44,812 bases of DNA, taken from assembly GCA_015490175.1 (NCBI GenBank), contig WFYJ01000041.1, forward strand, positions 1 to 44,812. Direction: 5' to 3'. Below are positions 1 through 8,160 of this stretch, one piece after another. Both the position numbers and the translations under genes were made by a program. The number at the start of each line of letters is the position of its first letter. Position 1 is the first letter of the stretch. Below the pieces are notes generated by a model, which was not told the origin of the DNA, did not search any database, and worked only from the letters and a program-made list of their open reading frames with translations. This stretch comes from Saprospiraceae bacterium. GTDB taxonomy: Bacteria; Bacteroidota; Bacteroidia; Chitinophagales; Saprospiraceae.

Positions 1-382
1 GTCCCGAGCATCGGGAACGCAACGATTAGAGATGTATTTTTTTTATTTTAAATCAATATATTATCTATAGTGAACACGCGTCACGCGTTACGATGTCACT
101 GCCTGCCCCGATTTTCGGGGGTGTCACGGACTTTTTTCAGTAGCCTCGTGTTTAGGGTTTATAGTTTTCAACTATGTGAAAATCAGTTCATAACAAGTGG
201 CACTCTGTGTAACAGAATGACCTTTCATTCTTTTTTCAGAAACCGCAGCTTTCAGCCGCAGCGCTGCCGCAGTTTGCGCAGTTGGTCACTCCCTCGCTCC
301 ATCTCGCTTCTCTCCATCTCAAAAAATCGTCTATCGTCCATTGACTATCGTCAAAAATTCCCAAACTGAATTGCGTTGAGTA
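1..382 (-). repeat. Mosaic intergenic repeat, reverse-oriented copy
   Basis: Read on the minus strand, this stretch begins at about 382 with the family's left end (GTACTCAACGCAATTCAGTT) and continues with degenerate 8-mers (GAGATGGA, GAGCGAGG, GAGTGACC). It then has a CTGCGGCTGAAAGCTGCGG segment, a GTTACACAGAG...CTGATTTTCACA segment, TATAAACCCTAAAC, and a CCCCGAAAATCGGGG palindrome. The same blocks recur in nearly the same order at 18744-19395 and 22779-23137. No credible gene is present. From 383 to 624 I see only a hairpin (CCGGCAC at 426-432 pairing with GTGCCGG at 441-447) and AT-rich sequence (TATAATTGG near 560) that may hold the promoter of the next gene. Confidence 0.7.
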
Positions 383-624
383 CCTTTCGCAAAGGTGCGG
401 ATTTTCCGTCCACCCAAACAACAAACCGGCACCCTTGCGAGTGCCGGCAGCGGCTCCCCGTAGGAAGACGCTCTCTCTGTATCTTTCGATTTCTCGAAAG
501 GAAATGCATTCGCTGGAAAGAGTCGGACGCGTGCGGGGCCGATTCGCTTGCAATGTAATATAATTGGCCTGAAATCGTAAAGCCCCCGGGGCTGCAATTT
601 CTCCGTCACAAAAAAGACAACGTC

Positions 625-1818
625 ATGAAAAACACCCGACTACGCGCTTTTCTGCCCCCGGCATGGTCGCCGGGGCTGCTGTGTAGCGTGGTTACGTTGG
701 CCCTGACTGCGATGGTTGCCTCCTGCTCGTCGGTCAATCCGCCTTCCGGCAAAAAGAATGAGGCGCAAGGCACCCTCCACCTCGACCGTATCCGCCTGCC
801 CGAAGGGTTCCGCATCGACACCTGGGCCGAAGGGGTGACCAACGCCCGCTCGATGGACCTGTCGCCGTCGGGCACCCTTTTCGTGGGCACGCGCGATGCC
901 GGCAAGGTGTATGCCCTGCGCGACGAGAACGGTGACTTCAAGGCCGACAAGCTGTACGTGCTGGCCGAAGGCCTCTTCATGCCCAACGGGGTGGCCTTCC
1001 GCGATGGCGCCCTTTACGTGGCCGAGGTGAACCGCATCCTGCGCTTCGACGACATCGAAAACCGCCTCGACGACCCGCCCGCGCCCGTCGTCGTCTTCGA
1101 CGGCTACCCCGACAAGACGCACCACGGCTGGAAGTACATCGCCTTCGGCCCCGACGGCAAGCTGTACGTGCCCGTCGGGGCGCCCTGCAACGTCTGCCTG
1201 TCGGAAGACGAGATCTTCGCCACCATCACCCGTATCAATGCCGACGGCAGCGGACTGGAGATCGTGCATCGCGGCATCCGCAATACGGTGGGCATGACCT
1301 GGCACCCCGACAATGGCGAGCTGTGGTTCACCGACAACGGCCGCGACTGGATGGGCGACGATCTGCCGGCCTGCGAGCTCAACCGCGCTGTGCGCGACGG
1401 CTTGCACTTCGGCTTCCCCTTCTGCCACCAGGGCGACCTGCCCGACCCGCGCTTCGGCAAGGAACGCAGTTGCGACGAGTTCGTGCCACCCGCACAGAAG
1501 CTCGGTCCGCACGTGGCTCCGCTCGGACTCGAGTTCTACACCGGCCGGATGTTTCCGGCCGAGTACCACAAGCAGATCTTCATCGCCGAGCACGGCTCCT
1601 GGAACCGCAGCAAGAAGATCGGCTACCGCGTTTCGCTCGTCCGCCTCGACGGGCAGCACAACGCGATCAGTTACGAACCCTTCGCCACCGGCTGGCTCGA
1701 TGAGGCCGCCGACGAAGCCTGGGGCCGACCCGTGGATATCGAACTGCTGCCCGACGGCTCCATGCTCGTCTCCGACGACTACGCCGGCGCCATTTACCGC
1801 ATCTGGTACGAAGGCTGA
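625..1818 (+). CDS. PQQ-dependent sugar dehydrogenase family lipoprotein
   Basis: This is a 397-residue beta-propeller protein of the soluble glucose/L-sorbosone dehydrogenase family. Known members oxidise sugars with the cofactor PQQ in the periplasm. The first 34 residues form a lipoprotein signal ending in the lipobox MVASC, with Cys34 as the likely lipidated residue. The body shows family signatures: HHGW at residues 166-169 followed by FGPDGKLYVPVG, then GIRNTVGMTWHP, ELWFTDNGRDWMGDDLP and, near the C-terminus, PVDIELLPDGSMLVSDDYAGAIYRI. The ATG at 625 is chosen because it starts the signal peptide. The gene stands alone and converges with the S9 peptidase. A 16-bp perfect palindrome (1813-1828) spans the stop codon. 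Cofactor and substrate are inferred from the family only. Confidence 0.85.
   Translation: MKNTRLRAFLPPAWSPGLLCSVVTLALTAMVASCSSVNPPSGKKNEAQGTLHLDRIRLPEGFRIDTWAEGVTNARSMDLSPSGTLFVGTRDAGKVYALRDENGDFKADKLYVLAEGLFMPNGVAFRDGALYVAEVNRILRFDDIENRLDDPPAPVVVFDGYPDKTHHGWKYIAFGPDGKLYVPVGAPCNVCLSEDEIFATITRINADGSGLEIVHRGIRNTVGMTWHPDNGELWFTDNGRDWMGDDLPACELNRAVRDGLHFGFPFCHQGDLPDPRFGKERSCDEFVPPAQKLGPHVAPLGLEFYTGRMFPAEYHKQIFIAEHGSWNRSKKIGYRVSLVRLDGQHNAISYEPFATGWLDEAADEAWGRPVDIELLPDGSMLVSDDYAGAIYRIWYEG
741..753 (-). repeat. Mini-hairpin, GGAA-loop variant
   Basis: TTTGCCGGAAGGC on the minus strand. It lies just after the lipobox of the sugar dehydrogenase, where the mRNA reads it as the residues PSGK. Confidence 0.7.
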
Positions 1819-1828
1819 GGCCTCAGCC

Positions 1829-1920
1829 GCTATACCCAACGCAATCCGGTTTTCCTGAGAGGGAGCGATGGAGCGATGGAGTGAGGGCGTGCCGATTTGA
1901 CCGATTTTACCGATTCCACC
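1829..1920 (+). repeat. Intergenic tandem-array repeat (left-end type)
   Basis: It starts with TATACCCAACGCAATCCGGT ten bases after a stop codon. Next come 8-mers (GAGCGATG, GAGCGATG, GAGTGAGG) and then 9-mers of the form CCGATTnnA (CCGATTTGA, CCGATTTTA, CCGATTCCA). The same order is seen at 22779, 4146 and 43464 on the plus strand, and at 27075 and 33278 on the minus strand. No right end is visible here. Confidence 0.7.
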
Positions 1921-1927
1921 CCCACGA

Positions 1928-1972
1928 AGCGCATGCCGGCCCCCTGCACAGGGATGCCGGCACGCTGCTTTT
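1928..1972 (+). terminator. Hairpin terminator between convergent genes
   Basis: AGCGcaTGCCGGC pairs with GCCGGCAcGCT, and CCCT pairs with AGGG inside the loop. A CTTTT run follows. It can end the sugar dehydrogenase transcript. Confidence 0.6.
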
Positions 1973-1978
1973 GGCGGG

Positions 1979-4117
1979 CTATTCATCCATCAGTTTCCTT
2001 TTCAGGAAATCGGCCGTGGCGCGGTTGACGCGCAGTTGGTGGGCAAACCGCATGAAGTGGTGCGTGTCGTCGGTGATGACGAGCGTTTCGTGCGGCACGC
2101 CGTATTTGCGCAAGCGCTGCACCAGGTCGGTGCTCTGGCTGAAAGGCACGTTGCGGTCGTCGTCGCCATGGATGACGAGCACGGGCGAGCGCCACTGCTC
2201 CACCCAGGCCACCGGCGACGACTCCCAGGCCACGCGTGCGGCCGCTTCGGCATCGGGTGCGCGCTCGTAGCGGTCGGCATACAGCCAGCGTGCCACGCGC
2301 CCCACCGTACGGTCGTGTACGCCGTGGATGTCCACACCTGCGGCAAACAGATCGGAGTTGCGGGCCAGCGCCATGGCCGTCAGGTAGCCGCCGTAGCTGC
2401 CGCCGTAAATGCCCACGCGGTCGGCGCGCACGAAGGGCAGGCCGGCCAGCCAGCGTCCGGCCGCCTCGATGTCCTGGTATTCGGAGCAGCCGCGCCAGCT
2501 TGCCCGCGGCGGATGGTGGAACTCGTAGCCGTAGCCGATGCCCAGCCGGTAGTTGACCGACAACACCGCGAAACCGAGGCTGGTGAGGTACTGATTCACG
2601 GCATAGGCATTGGAGTAGTACGACGAGTAGTGCCAGCCCAGCAGCATCTGGCGGGGCGGGCCGCCGTGCACGTACACCACTGCCGGGCGCGGATCTTGCT
2701 CAGAGGCGCCTTCCGGCAAAAAGAGCGTGCCGTGGACAGGCGTGCCGTCGGGTGCACTGAAGACCACCTGCGTGGGTGTCACCAACTGCTCGTCGGGGAA
2801 GTCGGGCGGGATGCGGTCCCGGGCCAGCAGGCGCATGTCGTTCTCTTCGAGATCAAAGATGGCCGGCAGGGGCGGCCGCTGCGGCGTGGCGCTGATGAGG
2901 GCCACGTGGCGGCCGTCGGGCAGGGCGAAGGGCGTCCATTCGAGACCGTCGCCGGGCGTCAGCACGCGCGGCGCCGTCCGATCGACGGGCACCTGCAGCA
3001 CGTGGCGCCGCTCCAGATCGAGCGGGTCGGGGCCGGTGTTGGCGGCGCAGTAGAGGTATTTGCCGTCGGGGCTGAGGCTGATGTACTCGCACATGTAGGG
3101 GCCGGGCGTCAGGCACAGGGGCTCGCCGCCTTTCGGCGAAATGCTGTAGAGGTGGGGCCAGCCGTCGTGATAGCTCAGAAAGACGATGCGGCCGGCGGCC
3201 CAGTGCAGGTTGGTGCGGCCATGAGTGGTGGGATACGAGCCGCGCAGCGTCGTGGGCGCCTGCCACAGCAGACGGCTGGTGCCCGTAGCCAGGTCAGCCA
3301 CCCGGATCTCCCAGGGCCGGTGGCGCTGCGCGAGGATGGAGTCGGGCGCGCCACCGCGGCCGGGGCGCCGCACGAAGACGAGCTGCGTGCCGTCGGGCGA
3401 CCAGCGCGGCGTCTCATCGCGGTCGTACGAGGGGTCGATCCAGCGCAGCGGCTGCCCTTCCCCGCTCCAGATGCCGATGAAGGCGTGGTCGCCGCGCTCG
3501 GAGCGGAAGGCCAGCCTGCGGCCGTCGGGCGACCACACGGGCGAGTCGTTGCGGCCACGGGCGTGGAAGAGCTTGCGCGGTTCGGCGCTGCCGTCGAGTG
3601 GCGCCACCCAGATCTGGCCCTCGCGCACAAAAGCCACCTGCCGGCTGTCGGGCGCGATGGCGGGCTGCGTGCCGGGGCCGAGCGAGCGCGGAGCTCCCTG
3701 CTCGAAGGGCACCACCCACAGCTCCACCGTCGGCGGCTCGGGCAGCGAGTGCGGGTTGACGGGCAGGGCGTCGTCCCAGTTGGAGCCGAAGTCGCCGCCG
3801 CGGATGTACACGACCCAGGCGCCGTTTGGCGAAAGCCGGATGCTCGACAGGGCCTGGCCCGAGTCGTCGTCGTAGCGGGTGCGCTGGCGTGGCAGGAAGT
3901 CAGGGGCTTCAGCCACCCACAGGTTGCGGTGACCCTGTTCGTTGAACGTCCATGCGATGCGGTTGGCCTGCATGGCGGCCGTCAGACCCGATGGGAAGGG
4001 GTACGACATCACCTGCTCGAGCGTGAAGGACTGGGCGCCCAGCGCGGTGCCGAGCAGCAGCCACAGGGCGGGGAGGCAGCTTTTGGCGAAAGCCCAACGC
4101 AAGAAGACGTGTCTCAT
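1979..4117 (-). CDS. Secreted S9-family serine peptidase (prolyl oligopeptidase / dipeptidyl peptidase type)
   Basis: The protein has 712 residues. It has an N-terminal signal sequence (hydrophobic stretch ALWLLLGTALGA, about residues 17-28), a WD-like propeller with repeated SPDG motifs (about residues 60-430), and a C-terminal alpha/beta-hydrolase domain. The catalytic serine is in GGSYGGY (Ser574). The acid is in HGDDDRNVP (Asp654) and the histidine in DTHHFM (His686). The upstream HGGPP motif fits the oxyanion region. Family members cleave peptides or acyl-peptides, often after proline; here they would act in the periplasm. The length matches the family. It is monocistronic and convergent with the sugar dehydrogenase. 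The signal peptide codons contain one mini-hairpin motif (4082-4094), which encodes AFAK. Confidence 0.92.
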   Translation of the reverse strand: MRHVFLRWAFAKSCLPALWLLLGTALGAQSFTLEQVMSYPFPSGLTAAMQANRIAWTFNEQGHRNLWVAEAPDFLPRQRTRYDDDSGQALSSIRLSPNGAWVVYIRGGDFGSNWDDALPVNPHSLPEPPTVELWVVPFEQGAPRSLGPGTQPAIAPDSRQVAFVREGQIWVAPLDGSAEPRKLFHARGRNDSPVWSPDGRRLAFRSERGDHAFIGIWSGEGQPLRWIDPSYDRDETPRWSPDGTQLVFVRRPGRGGAPDSILAQRHRPWEIRVADLATGTSRLLWQAPTTLRGSYPTTHGRTNLHWAAGRIVFLSYHDGWPHLYSISPKGGEPLCLTPGPYMCEYISLSPDGKYLYCAANTGPDPLDLERRHVLQVPVDRTAPRVLTPGDGLEWTPFALPDGRHVALISATPQRPPLPAIFDLEENDMRLLARDRIPPDFPDEQLVTPTQVVFSAPDGTPVHGTLFLPEGASEQDPRPAVVYVHGGPPRQMLLGWHYSSYYSNAYAVNQYLTSLGFAVLSVNYRLGIGYGYEFHHPPRASWRGCSEYQDIEAAGRWLAGLPFVRADRVGIYGGSYGGYLTAMALARNSDLFAAGVDIHGVHDRTVGRVARWLYADRYERAPDAEAAARVAWESSPVAWVEQWRSPVLVIHGDDDRNVPFSQSTDLVQRLRKYGVPHETLVITDDTHHFMRFAHQLRVNRATADFLKRKLMDE
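2708..2720 (-). repeat. Mini-hairpin, GGAA-loop variant
   Basis: TTTGCCGGAAGGC in the sense of the S9 peptidase mRNA, encoding LPEG in the hydrolase domain. Confidence 0.7.
3826..3838 (+). repeat. Mini-hairpin, swapped-stem variant
   Basis: TTTGGCGAAAGCC: the stem reads GGC/GCC instead of GCC/GGC, with the GAAA loop kept. It is antisense inside the S9 propeller, where the gene reads LSPNG. Confidence 0.65.
4082..4094 (+). repeat. Mini-hairpin, swapped-stem variant
   Basis: TTTGGCGAAAGCC, preceded by one more T. It lies in the signal-peptide codons of the S9 peptidase (residues AFAK). Confidence 0.65.
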
Positions 4118-4145
4118 GGCGGTGTCTGGTTTGACTGTGGAAAAA

Positions 4146-4277
4146 TATGTTCAACGCAATCGGGGTTGGGAATTTTGGGACTGAGTGAGTGAGGCGTGCC
4201 GATTCGACCGATTCCACCATCAAAAACGCTCGACCAGCACTGGCCAGACTTCCCGAACCGCTTTGATGCAGGCGTAT
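4146..4277 (+). repeat. Short MITE-like intergenic element with inverted ends
   Basis: The left end TATGTTCAACGCAATCGGGG is mirrored by a right end that reads, on the minus strand, CATACGCCTGCATCAAAGCGG followed by TTCGGGAA. Between them are a short GAGTGAGTGAGG array and CCGATTCGA/CCGATTCCA 9-mers. It is the smallest of three copies with both ends recognisable. It lies in the 327-bp gap between the divergent S9 peptidase and the next lipoprotein gene. Beyond it (4278-4444) I see only a mini-hairpin copy and AT-rich sequence. Confidence 0.6.
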
Positions 4278-4329
4278 GCACCCCTGCCAAAAGACATTGC
4301 CAAATGTAATCCGCAGCGTCCGTGCGCCA

Positions 4330-4342
4330 TTTGGCGAAAGCC
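4330..4342 (+). repeat. Mini-hairpin, swapped-stem variant (intergenic)
   Basis: TTTGGCGAAAGCC followed by TTTTTT. With that T-run it could also act as a small terminator. Confidence 0.6.
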
Positions 4343-4444
4343 TTTTTTCAGAAAAAAATCAGCGGCGGACATAAGAAAACAGGGGCGGCGAGGATGACAG
4401 GGTGAATACATCATCCACCTCTTCCTTCATCAAAACTGAAAGTC

Positions 4445-5005
4445 ATGAAACGCACGAACCTCCTCCTCGCTGCCCTGCTGGCGCTCGCCTTCACGGCCTG
4501 CCGGAAAGAGCCGCTCGACATCGTGAACGAGCCGCAAACCGCCTACTACGCCAACTTCCTGCTGCAACACGACATCCTGAACGGACAGTGCGTCACGGGC
4601 ACGAGCTTCTGTCTCACCGCACGGCCCGAAGATCCGAAAACGAACACCGGCCCCATCGGTCCCGACGAGTTTACGGCGCGCCCCGTATTGCAAAGCGACG
4701 GCCGCCTGCTGTTCCGCCCCGATGCACCCATCCCGGCCGACAGCCTCAGTGCAGAGACTATCGACCAGTGGGTGAACCGCCGCCGCGTCGTGGTGCCCAA
4801 CGGCTTCTTCATCGCCGAAGAGCTGATCCGTCAGGCCTATCTCGATGCCGGCATCGACTTCACCGGCCGCCGCATCGAAATACCGGCCGGCGAATACGAA
4901 GTCACGCTCTCCGACGAATCGTACGACGACAACGGCCAGTACGCCAAAGTATCCGTCACCCTCTGCGGCGAAGACTGGTGTGTGACGATCACCATCGAGT
5001 GGTAA
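4445..5005 (+). CDS. Small lipoprotein of unknown function
   Basis: The protein has 186 residues. A lipoprotein signal ends in LAFTAC, with Cys19 as the likely lipid anchor, so it is probably attached to the outer or inner membrane facing the periplasm. The mature part is acidic with four cysteines (in GQCVTGTSFC and LCGEDWC), which suggests two disulphides, and it ends in a beta-rich stretch (KVSVTLCGEDWCVTITIEW). I do not recognise the family. The gene is transcribed alone and followed within 40 bp by a strong terminator. Confidence 0.75.
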   Translation: MKRTNLLLAALLALAFTACRKEPLDIVNEPQTAYYANFLLQHDILNGQCVTGTSFCLTARPEDPKTNTGPIGPDEFTARPVLQSDGRLLFRPDAPIPADSLSAETIDQWVNRRRVVVPNGFFIAEELIRQAYLDAGIDFTGRRIEIPAGEYEVTLSDESYDDNGQYAKVSVTLCGEDWCVTITIEW

Positions 5006-5036
5006 GATCGAGTCCATGAACTTCCCTCCTTTCCCA

Positions 5037-5064
5037 GGCCTGCCCTTCGGGGCAGGCTTTTTTT
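5037..5064 (+). terminator. Rho-independent terminator
   Basis: GCCTGCCC pairs with GGGCAGGC around a TTCG tetraloop, followed by seven T. It ends the lipoprotein gene. Confidence 0.9.
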
Positions 5065-5114
5065 GTGCGCGGCAATCTGCGGCCCGGAGCCGCTTCCTTC
5101 TTCTCACTTTTGCC

Positions 5115-5122
5115 CACCTTTG
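5115..5122 (+). promoter_or_regulatory. Possible -7 element
   Basis: CACCTTTG resembles the Bacteroidota -7 box TAnnTTTG and sits 23 bp before the ATG of aminopeptidase P. No clear -33 TTTG is seen at the right distance. Confidence 0.3.
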
Positions 5123-5145
5123 CCTCAGCACAAAAAAACACGCCC

Positions 5146-6936
5146 ATGACCGTCAACGAACGCATTGCCGCCCTGCGCCGGCAGATGGAACTCTATGGTT
5201 ACGACGCCTGGATCATCCCCGGCAGCGACCCGCATCAAAGCGAATACGTGGCCGACCACTGGAAGGCGCGCGAGTGGATTTCGGGCTTTACGGGCTCGGC
5301 CGGCACCGTGATCGTCACCCGCCGACATGCCGGGCTGTGGACCGACAGCCGCTACTTCCTGCAAGCCGAGCAGCAGCTCGCCGGCACCGAGGTGGTGCTC
5401 CACAAGCAGCGCATCCCCCACGCACCCGAGCACGTGGAGTGGCTGGCCAACAACCTGCCCGGGCACGCGCAGGTGGGCTGCAACGGCTGGCTCTTCTCGG
5501 TGGGCCAGATCGAGATGCTGGAGCGGGCCCTGGCCCCGCGACACATCCGCCTCGACACCTCGCGCGACCTGGTGGCCGACATCTGGACCGAGCGGCCGCC
5601 CCTGCCCGCCGAGCCCGTCTTCGAGCACGACGTCCGTTATGCGGGCCGCACGCGCGGTCAGAAGCTGGAAGCCGTGCGCAAGCGCATGGCCGAGCTCGGC
5701 GCCGCCCATTACCTCGTCACCACCCTCGACGACATCGCCTGGCTCTACAACCTGCGCGGCAGCGACGTGCCCTGCAATCCCGTCTTCTATTCATGGGCTC
5801 TCGTCAGCCAACAAGACGCCCACCTCTTTGTGGGCGAAGACAAGGTGCCGGCCGAGCTGCGGCAAGCGCTCAAGGCCGACGGCATCTGGTTGCATCCCTA
5901 CGAGGCCGTCACCGACATCCTCGAGCATTTGCCCGACGGCAAAATCCTCATCGACAGGGCTACCCTCAACTATCGCCTCTACGAGCTGCTGCCCAAAAGC
6001 ATGCGCCTGCCCGGCGAGCACATTGCCCGCCAGATGAAGGCCGTCAAGAACGAAGTCGAGATTGCCCACATGCGCGAGGTCATGGTGCGCGACGGCGTGG
6101 CCCTGGTCAAGCTGTTCATGTGGCTCGAACGCACCATCACGGAGCGGCCCGTGCCCGAGACGGAGGTGGCCGAACGCCTCATCGAGCTGCGGCGCGCCCG
6201 CGGCAACTATTGGGGCGAGAGCTTCGACGCCATCGTCGGTTACCAGGCCAATGGCGCCATCGTCCACTACCGCGCCGAGCCCGACACCTGCGCGCACATC
6301 CGGCCCCAGGGCATCCTGCTGCTCGACTGCGGCGCACAGTACTACGACGGCACCACCGACATCACGCGCACCGTGGCCTTGGGCGCCCCCACGCCCCAGC
6401 AGAAGCGGCACTTCACGCTGGTGCTCAAAGGTCACATCGCCCTGGCCCGCGCCCGTTTCCCACAAGGCACCACCGGCGCCCAGCTCGACACGCTGGCCCG
6501 CATGTACCTGTGGCAAGACCGGCTCAACTACGGCCATGGCACCGGCCACGGCGTGGGCTTCTTCCTCAACGTGCACGAGCCTCCGCAGGGCTTCGTCGCT
6601 GCGCCTGCCACCAGCCGCGGCCGCACGCCCTTCGTGCCCGGCATGATCACTTCGAACGAGCCGGGCCTCTACCTCACCGACCAGTACGGCATCCGCATCG
6701 AGAACCTGGTGCTGTGTCGCGAGGCGGGCAAGAGCGAGTTCGGCACCTTCCTCGAGCACGAAACGCTCACCCTCTTCCCCATAGACCGGCAGCTCATCGA
6801 CACCTCGATGCTGACGCCCGAAGAACGCCGGTGGCTCGACGACTACCACCACGTGGTCTGGCAAAAGCTGTCGCCCCACCTCACCGAGGCCGAAAAGGCA
6901 TGGCTCGAGCCGCGCTGTGCGCCCCTCGAAGGCTGA
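5146..6936 (+). CDS. pepP: Xaa-Pro aminopeptidase (aminopeptidase P, M24B)
   Basis: The enzyme has 596 residues and removes the N-terminal residue from peptides with proline in second position. It is probably cytoplasmic, since MTVNERIAALRRQM is not a signal peptide. Two creatinase-like N-terminal domains occupy about residues 1-310 and the pita-bread M24 domain about 315-540. The dinuclear metal ligands are all present: Asp394 and Asp405 (spaced 11 as in the family), His468 in GHGVG, Glu505 in NEPGLY and Glu539 in EHETL. A C-terminal extension follows (PEERRWLDDYHHVVWQKL), typical of the ~600-residue form. An in-frame ATG at 5065 would add 27 residues across the terminator, so 5146 is preferred. 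Confidence 0.95.
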   Translation: MTVNERIAALRRQMELYGYDAWIIPGSDPHQSEYVADHWKAREWISGFTGSAGTVIVTRRHAGLWTDSRYFLQAEQQLAGTEVVLHKQRIPHAPEHVEWLANNLPGHAQVGCNGWLFSVGQIEMLERALAPRHIRLDTSRDLVADIWTERPPLPAEPVFEHDVRYAGRTRGQKLEAVRKRMAELGAAHYLVTTLDDIAWLYNLRGSDVPCNPVFYSWALVSQQDAHLFVGEDKVPAELRQALKADGIWLHPYEAVTDILEHLPDGKILIDRATLNYRLYELLPKSMRLPGEHIARQMKAVKNEVEIAHMREVMVRDGVALVKLFMWLERTITERPVPETEVAERLIELRRARGNYWGESFDAIVGYQANGAIVHYRAEPDTCAHIRPQGILLLDCGAQYYDGTTDITRTVALGAPTPQQKRHFTLVLKGHIALARARFPQGTTGAQLDTLARMYLWQDRLNYGHGTGHGVGFFLNVHEPPQGFVAAPATSRGRTPFVPGMITSNEPGLYLTDQYGIRIENLVLCREAGKSEFGTFLEHETLTLFPIDRQLIDTSMLTPEERRWLDDYHHVVWQKLSPHLTEAEKAWLEPRCAPLEG

Positions 6937-7063
6937 AGCCCACACAGGTCCGATGCAAAATGGTTCGGAAAAACGCATCGCCCGCTTTTTCATGCGCAAG
7001 AGCTGCTGCAGGCGCCGTCGGTCCGATACGGGCGGGCGGCGCCTGACTATTTGCCGACAGGAG

Positions 7064-7118
7064 GCCGGAAAATCCGGCTTTCGCCAAACAAAGCCTGCCG
7101 TGGCCACATCATGTGGCC
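7064..7118. promoter_or_regulatory. Inverted repeats in the gap before the DUF6089 gene
   Basis: GCCGGA/TCCGGC (7064-7078) leads into a TTTCGCC run. A perfect palindrome, GGCCACAT-C-ATGTGGCC (7102-7118), lies 88 bp before the next start. The first may be a weak terminator for pepP and the second an operator. Neither can be assigned to a regulator. Confidence 0.35.
7076..7088 (-). repeat. Mini-hairpin, swapped-stem variant (intergenic)
   Basis: TTTGGCGAAAGCC on the minus strand, overlapping the right arm of the GCCGGA/TCCGGC inverted repeat. Confidence 0.6.
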
Positions 7119-7205
7119 CTGTGCGGTCGTTTGTGTGCACGCCTGCCTGCAAAGTGCCTGAACCCGCCCCGTGTCGATTGATTAACCTCAAAAAACACCC
7201 ACACC

Positions 7206-8072
7206 ATGAACCGAATGCTTGCCCTCGCGTGGCTGCTCAGCCTGGTCTTGCTGCACCAGGCACGGGCCCAGCGCCTCGAACCCGGATTTTACGGCGGCCT
7301 GTCGGGCTATCAGGGCGAACTGTCGCCACTGGCCGACGGCTTCCACCAGGGCCGGCTCAACCCCTCTGCCGGTATCTTTTTGCGCTACAACTTCCTTCCG
7401 CGCTGGTCGGCACGCGCAGCGTTGACGTGGGCCCGCATCGAGGCGGCCGACGCCGAAGCATTTTCGCCGGTACAGCGCGAACGCAACCTCAGCTTCCGCT
7501 CCGACATCGGCGAGCTGGCCGGCATCATCGAGTGGCACCTCGTGCCCTTTTTGCCGCAAGGCAACAAAATCAACCCGATCGCGCCGTACCTCTTCGCCGG
7601 CCTGGCTGTCTTCCACCACAATCCCAAAGCGCAGTATCAGGGCAACTGGATCGCGCTGCAGCCGCTGGGCACCGAAGGGCAGGGCATGCCCGGGCGGCCC
7701 CGGCCCTATTCGCTGTGGCAGGTGGCCGTGCCCATGGGGGGCGGCGTCAAGATCCACCTGGGCTACGGATGGACGCTCGGCCTGGAGCTGGGCCTGCGCA
7801 AGACCTTCACCGACTACCTCGACGACGTGAGCACCACCTACGTCAATTACCGCGAGCTGGCCGCCGCCCATGGCGAGCTGGCCGCCCTGCTGGCCAACCG
7901 CACGGGCGAATACCTGGGCACCGAGCCCGTGGACGTGCCTACCGGCACGGCGCGCGGCAACCCCGCCACCGACGACTGGTACTTCACCGGCGGCATCACG
8001 CTGTCGAAGGTGCTCTTTGGCAGCCACATGCCCTGGCGCCCCGACAAGGACTTCGGCTGTCCGCGCTTCTGA
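7206..8072 (+). CDS. DUF6089-family outer membrane beta-barrel protein
   Basis: The protein has 288 residues with a cleavable signal (LAWLLSLVLLHQARAQ). The body shows alternating beta-strand texture. It carries family-type motifs: PYLFAGLAVFHHNPKAQ, NWIALQPLGTEGQG, VPMGGGVKIHL, and LGLRKTFTDYLDDVSTTYV. DUF6089 proteins are Bacteroidota outer membrane barrels of unknown function. The residues after the last predicted strand (HMPWRPDKDFGCPRF) end in a Cys-containing tail. The gene is single and is followed by a mini-hairpin motif and a strong terminator. Confidence 0.85.
   Translation: MNRMLALAWLLSLVLLHQARAQRLEPGFYGGLSGYQGELSPLADGFHQGRLNPSAGIFLRYNFLPRWSARAALTWARIEAADAEAFSPVQRERNLSFRSDIGELAGIIEWHLVPFLPQGNKINPIAPYLFAGLAVFHHNPKAQYQGNWIALQPLGTEGQGMPGRPRPYSLWQVAVPMGGGVKIHLGYGWTLGLELGLRKTFTDYLDDVSTTYVNYRELAAAHGELAALLANRTGEYLGTEPVDVPTGTARGNPATDDWYFTGGITLSKVLFGSHMPWRPDKDFGCPRF
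7550..7564 (+). repeat. Mini-hairpin-like site with GCAA loop
   Basis: TTTGCCGCAAGGCAA keeps the GCC/GGC stem but has GCAA, another GNRA tetraloop. It lies in the DUF6089 gene (residues FLPQGN). A single case, so membership of the family is uncertain. Confidence 0.4.
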
Positions 8073-8091
8073 ACCAGACGCATTCCCTTCC

Positions 8092-8104
8092 GCCTTTCGG
8101 CAAA
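8092..8104 (-). repeat. Mini-hairpin, exact 13-mer (intergenic)
   Basis: TTTGCCGAAAGGC on the minus strand, 20 bp after the DUF6089 stop codon and just before its terminator. Confidence 0.85.
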
Positions 8105-8111
8105 TGATACC

Positions 8112-8153
8112 TTGCACCGTCTTGCCATGCGCAGGACGGTGCAACCCTTTTTG
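8112..8153 (+). terminator. Rho-independent terminator
   Basis: A 10-bp perfect stem TTGCACCGTC/GACGGTGCAA with a 13-base loop, then CCCTTTTT. It separates the DUF6089 gene from the sigma factor gene. Confidence 0.85.
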
Positions 8154-8160
8154 CCCGAAG

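Noticed and set aside
4185-4397. A small gene of 70 codons
   Set aside because: It lies across a MITE-like element and its translation has the repeat's own composition, with no signal or family feature.
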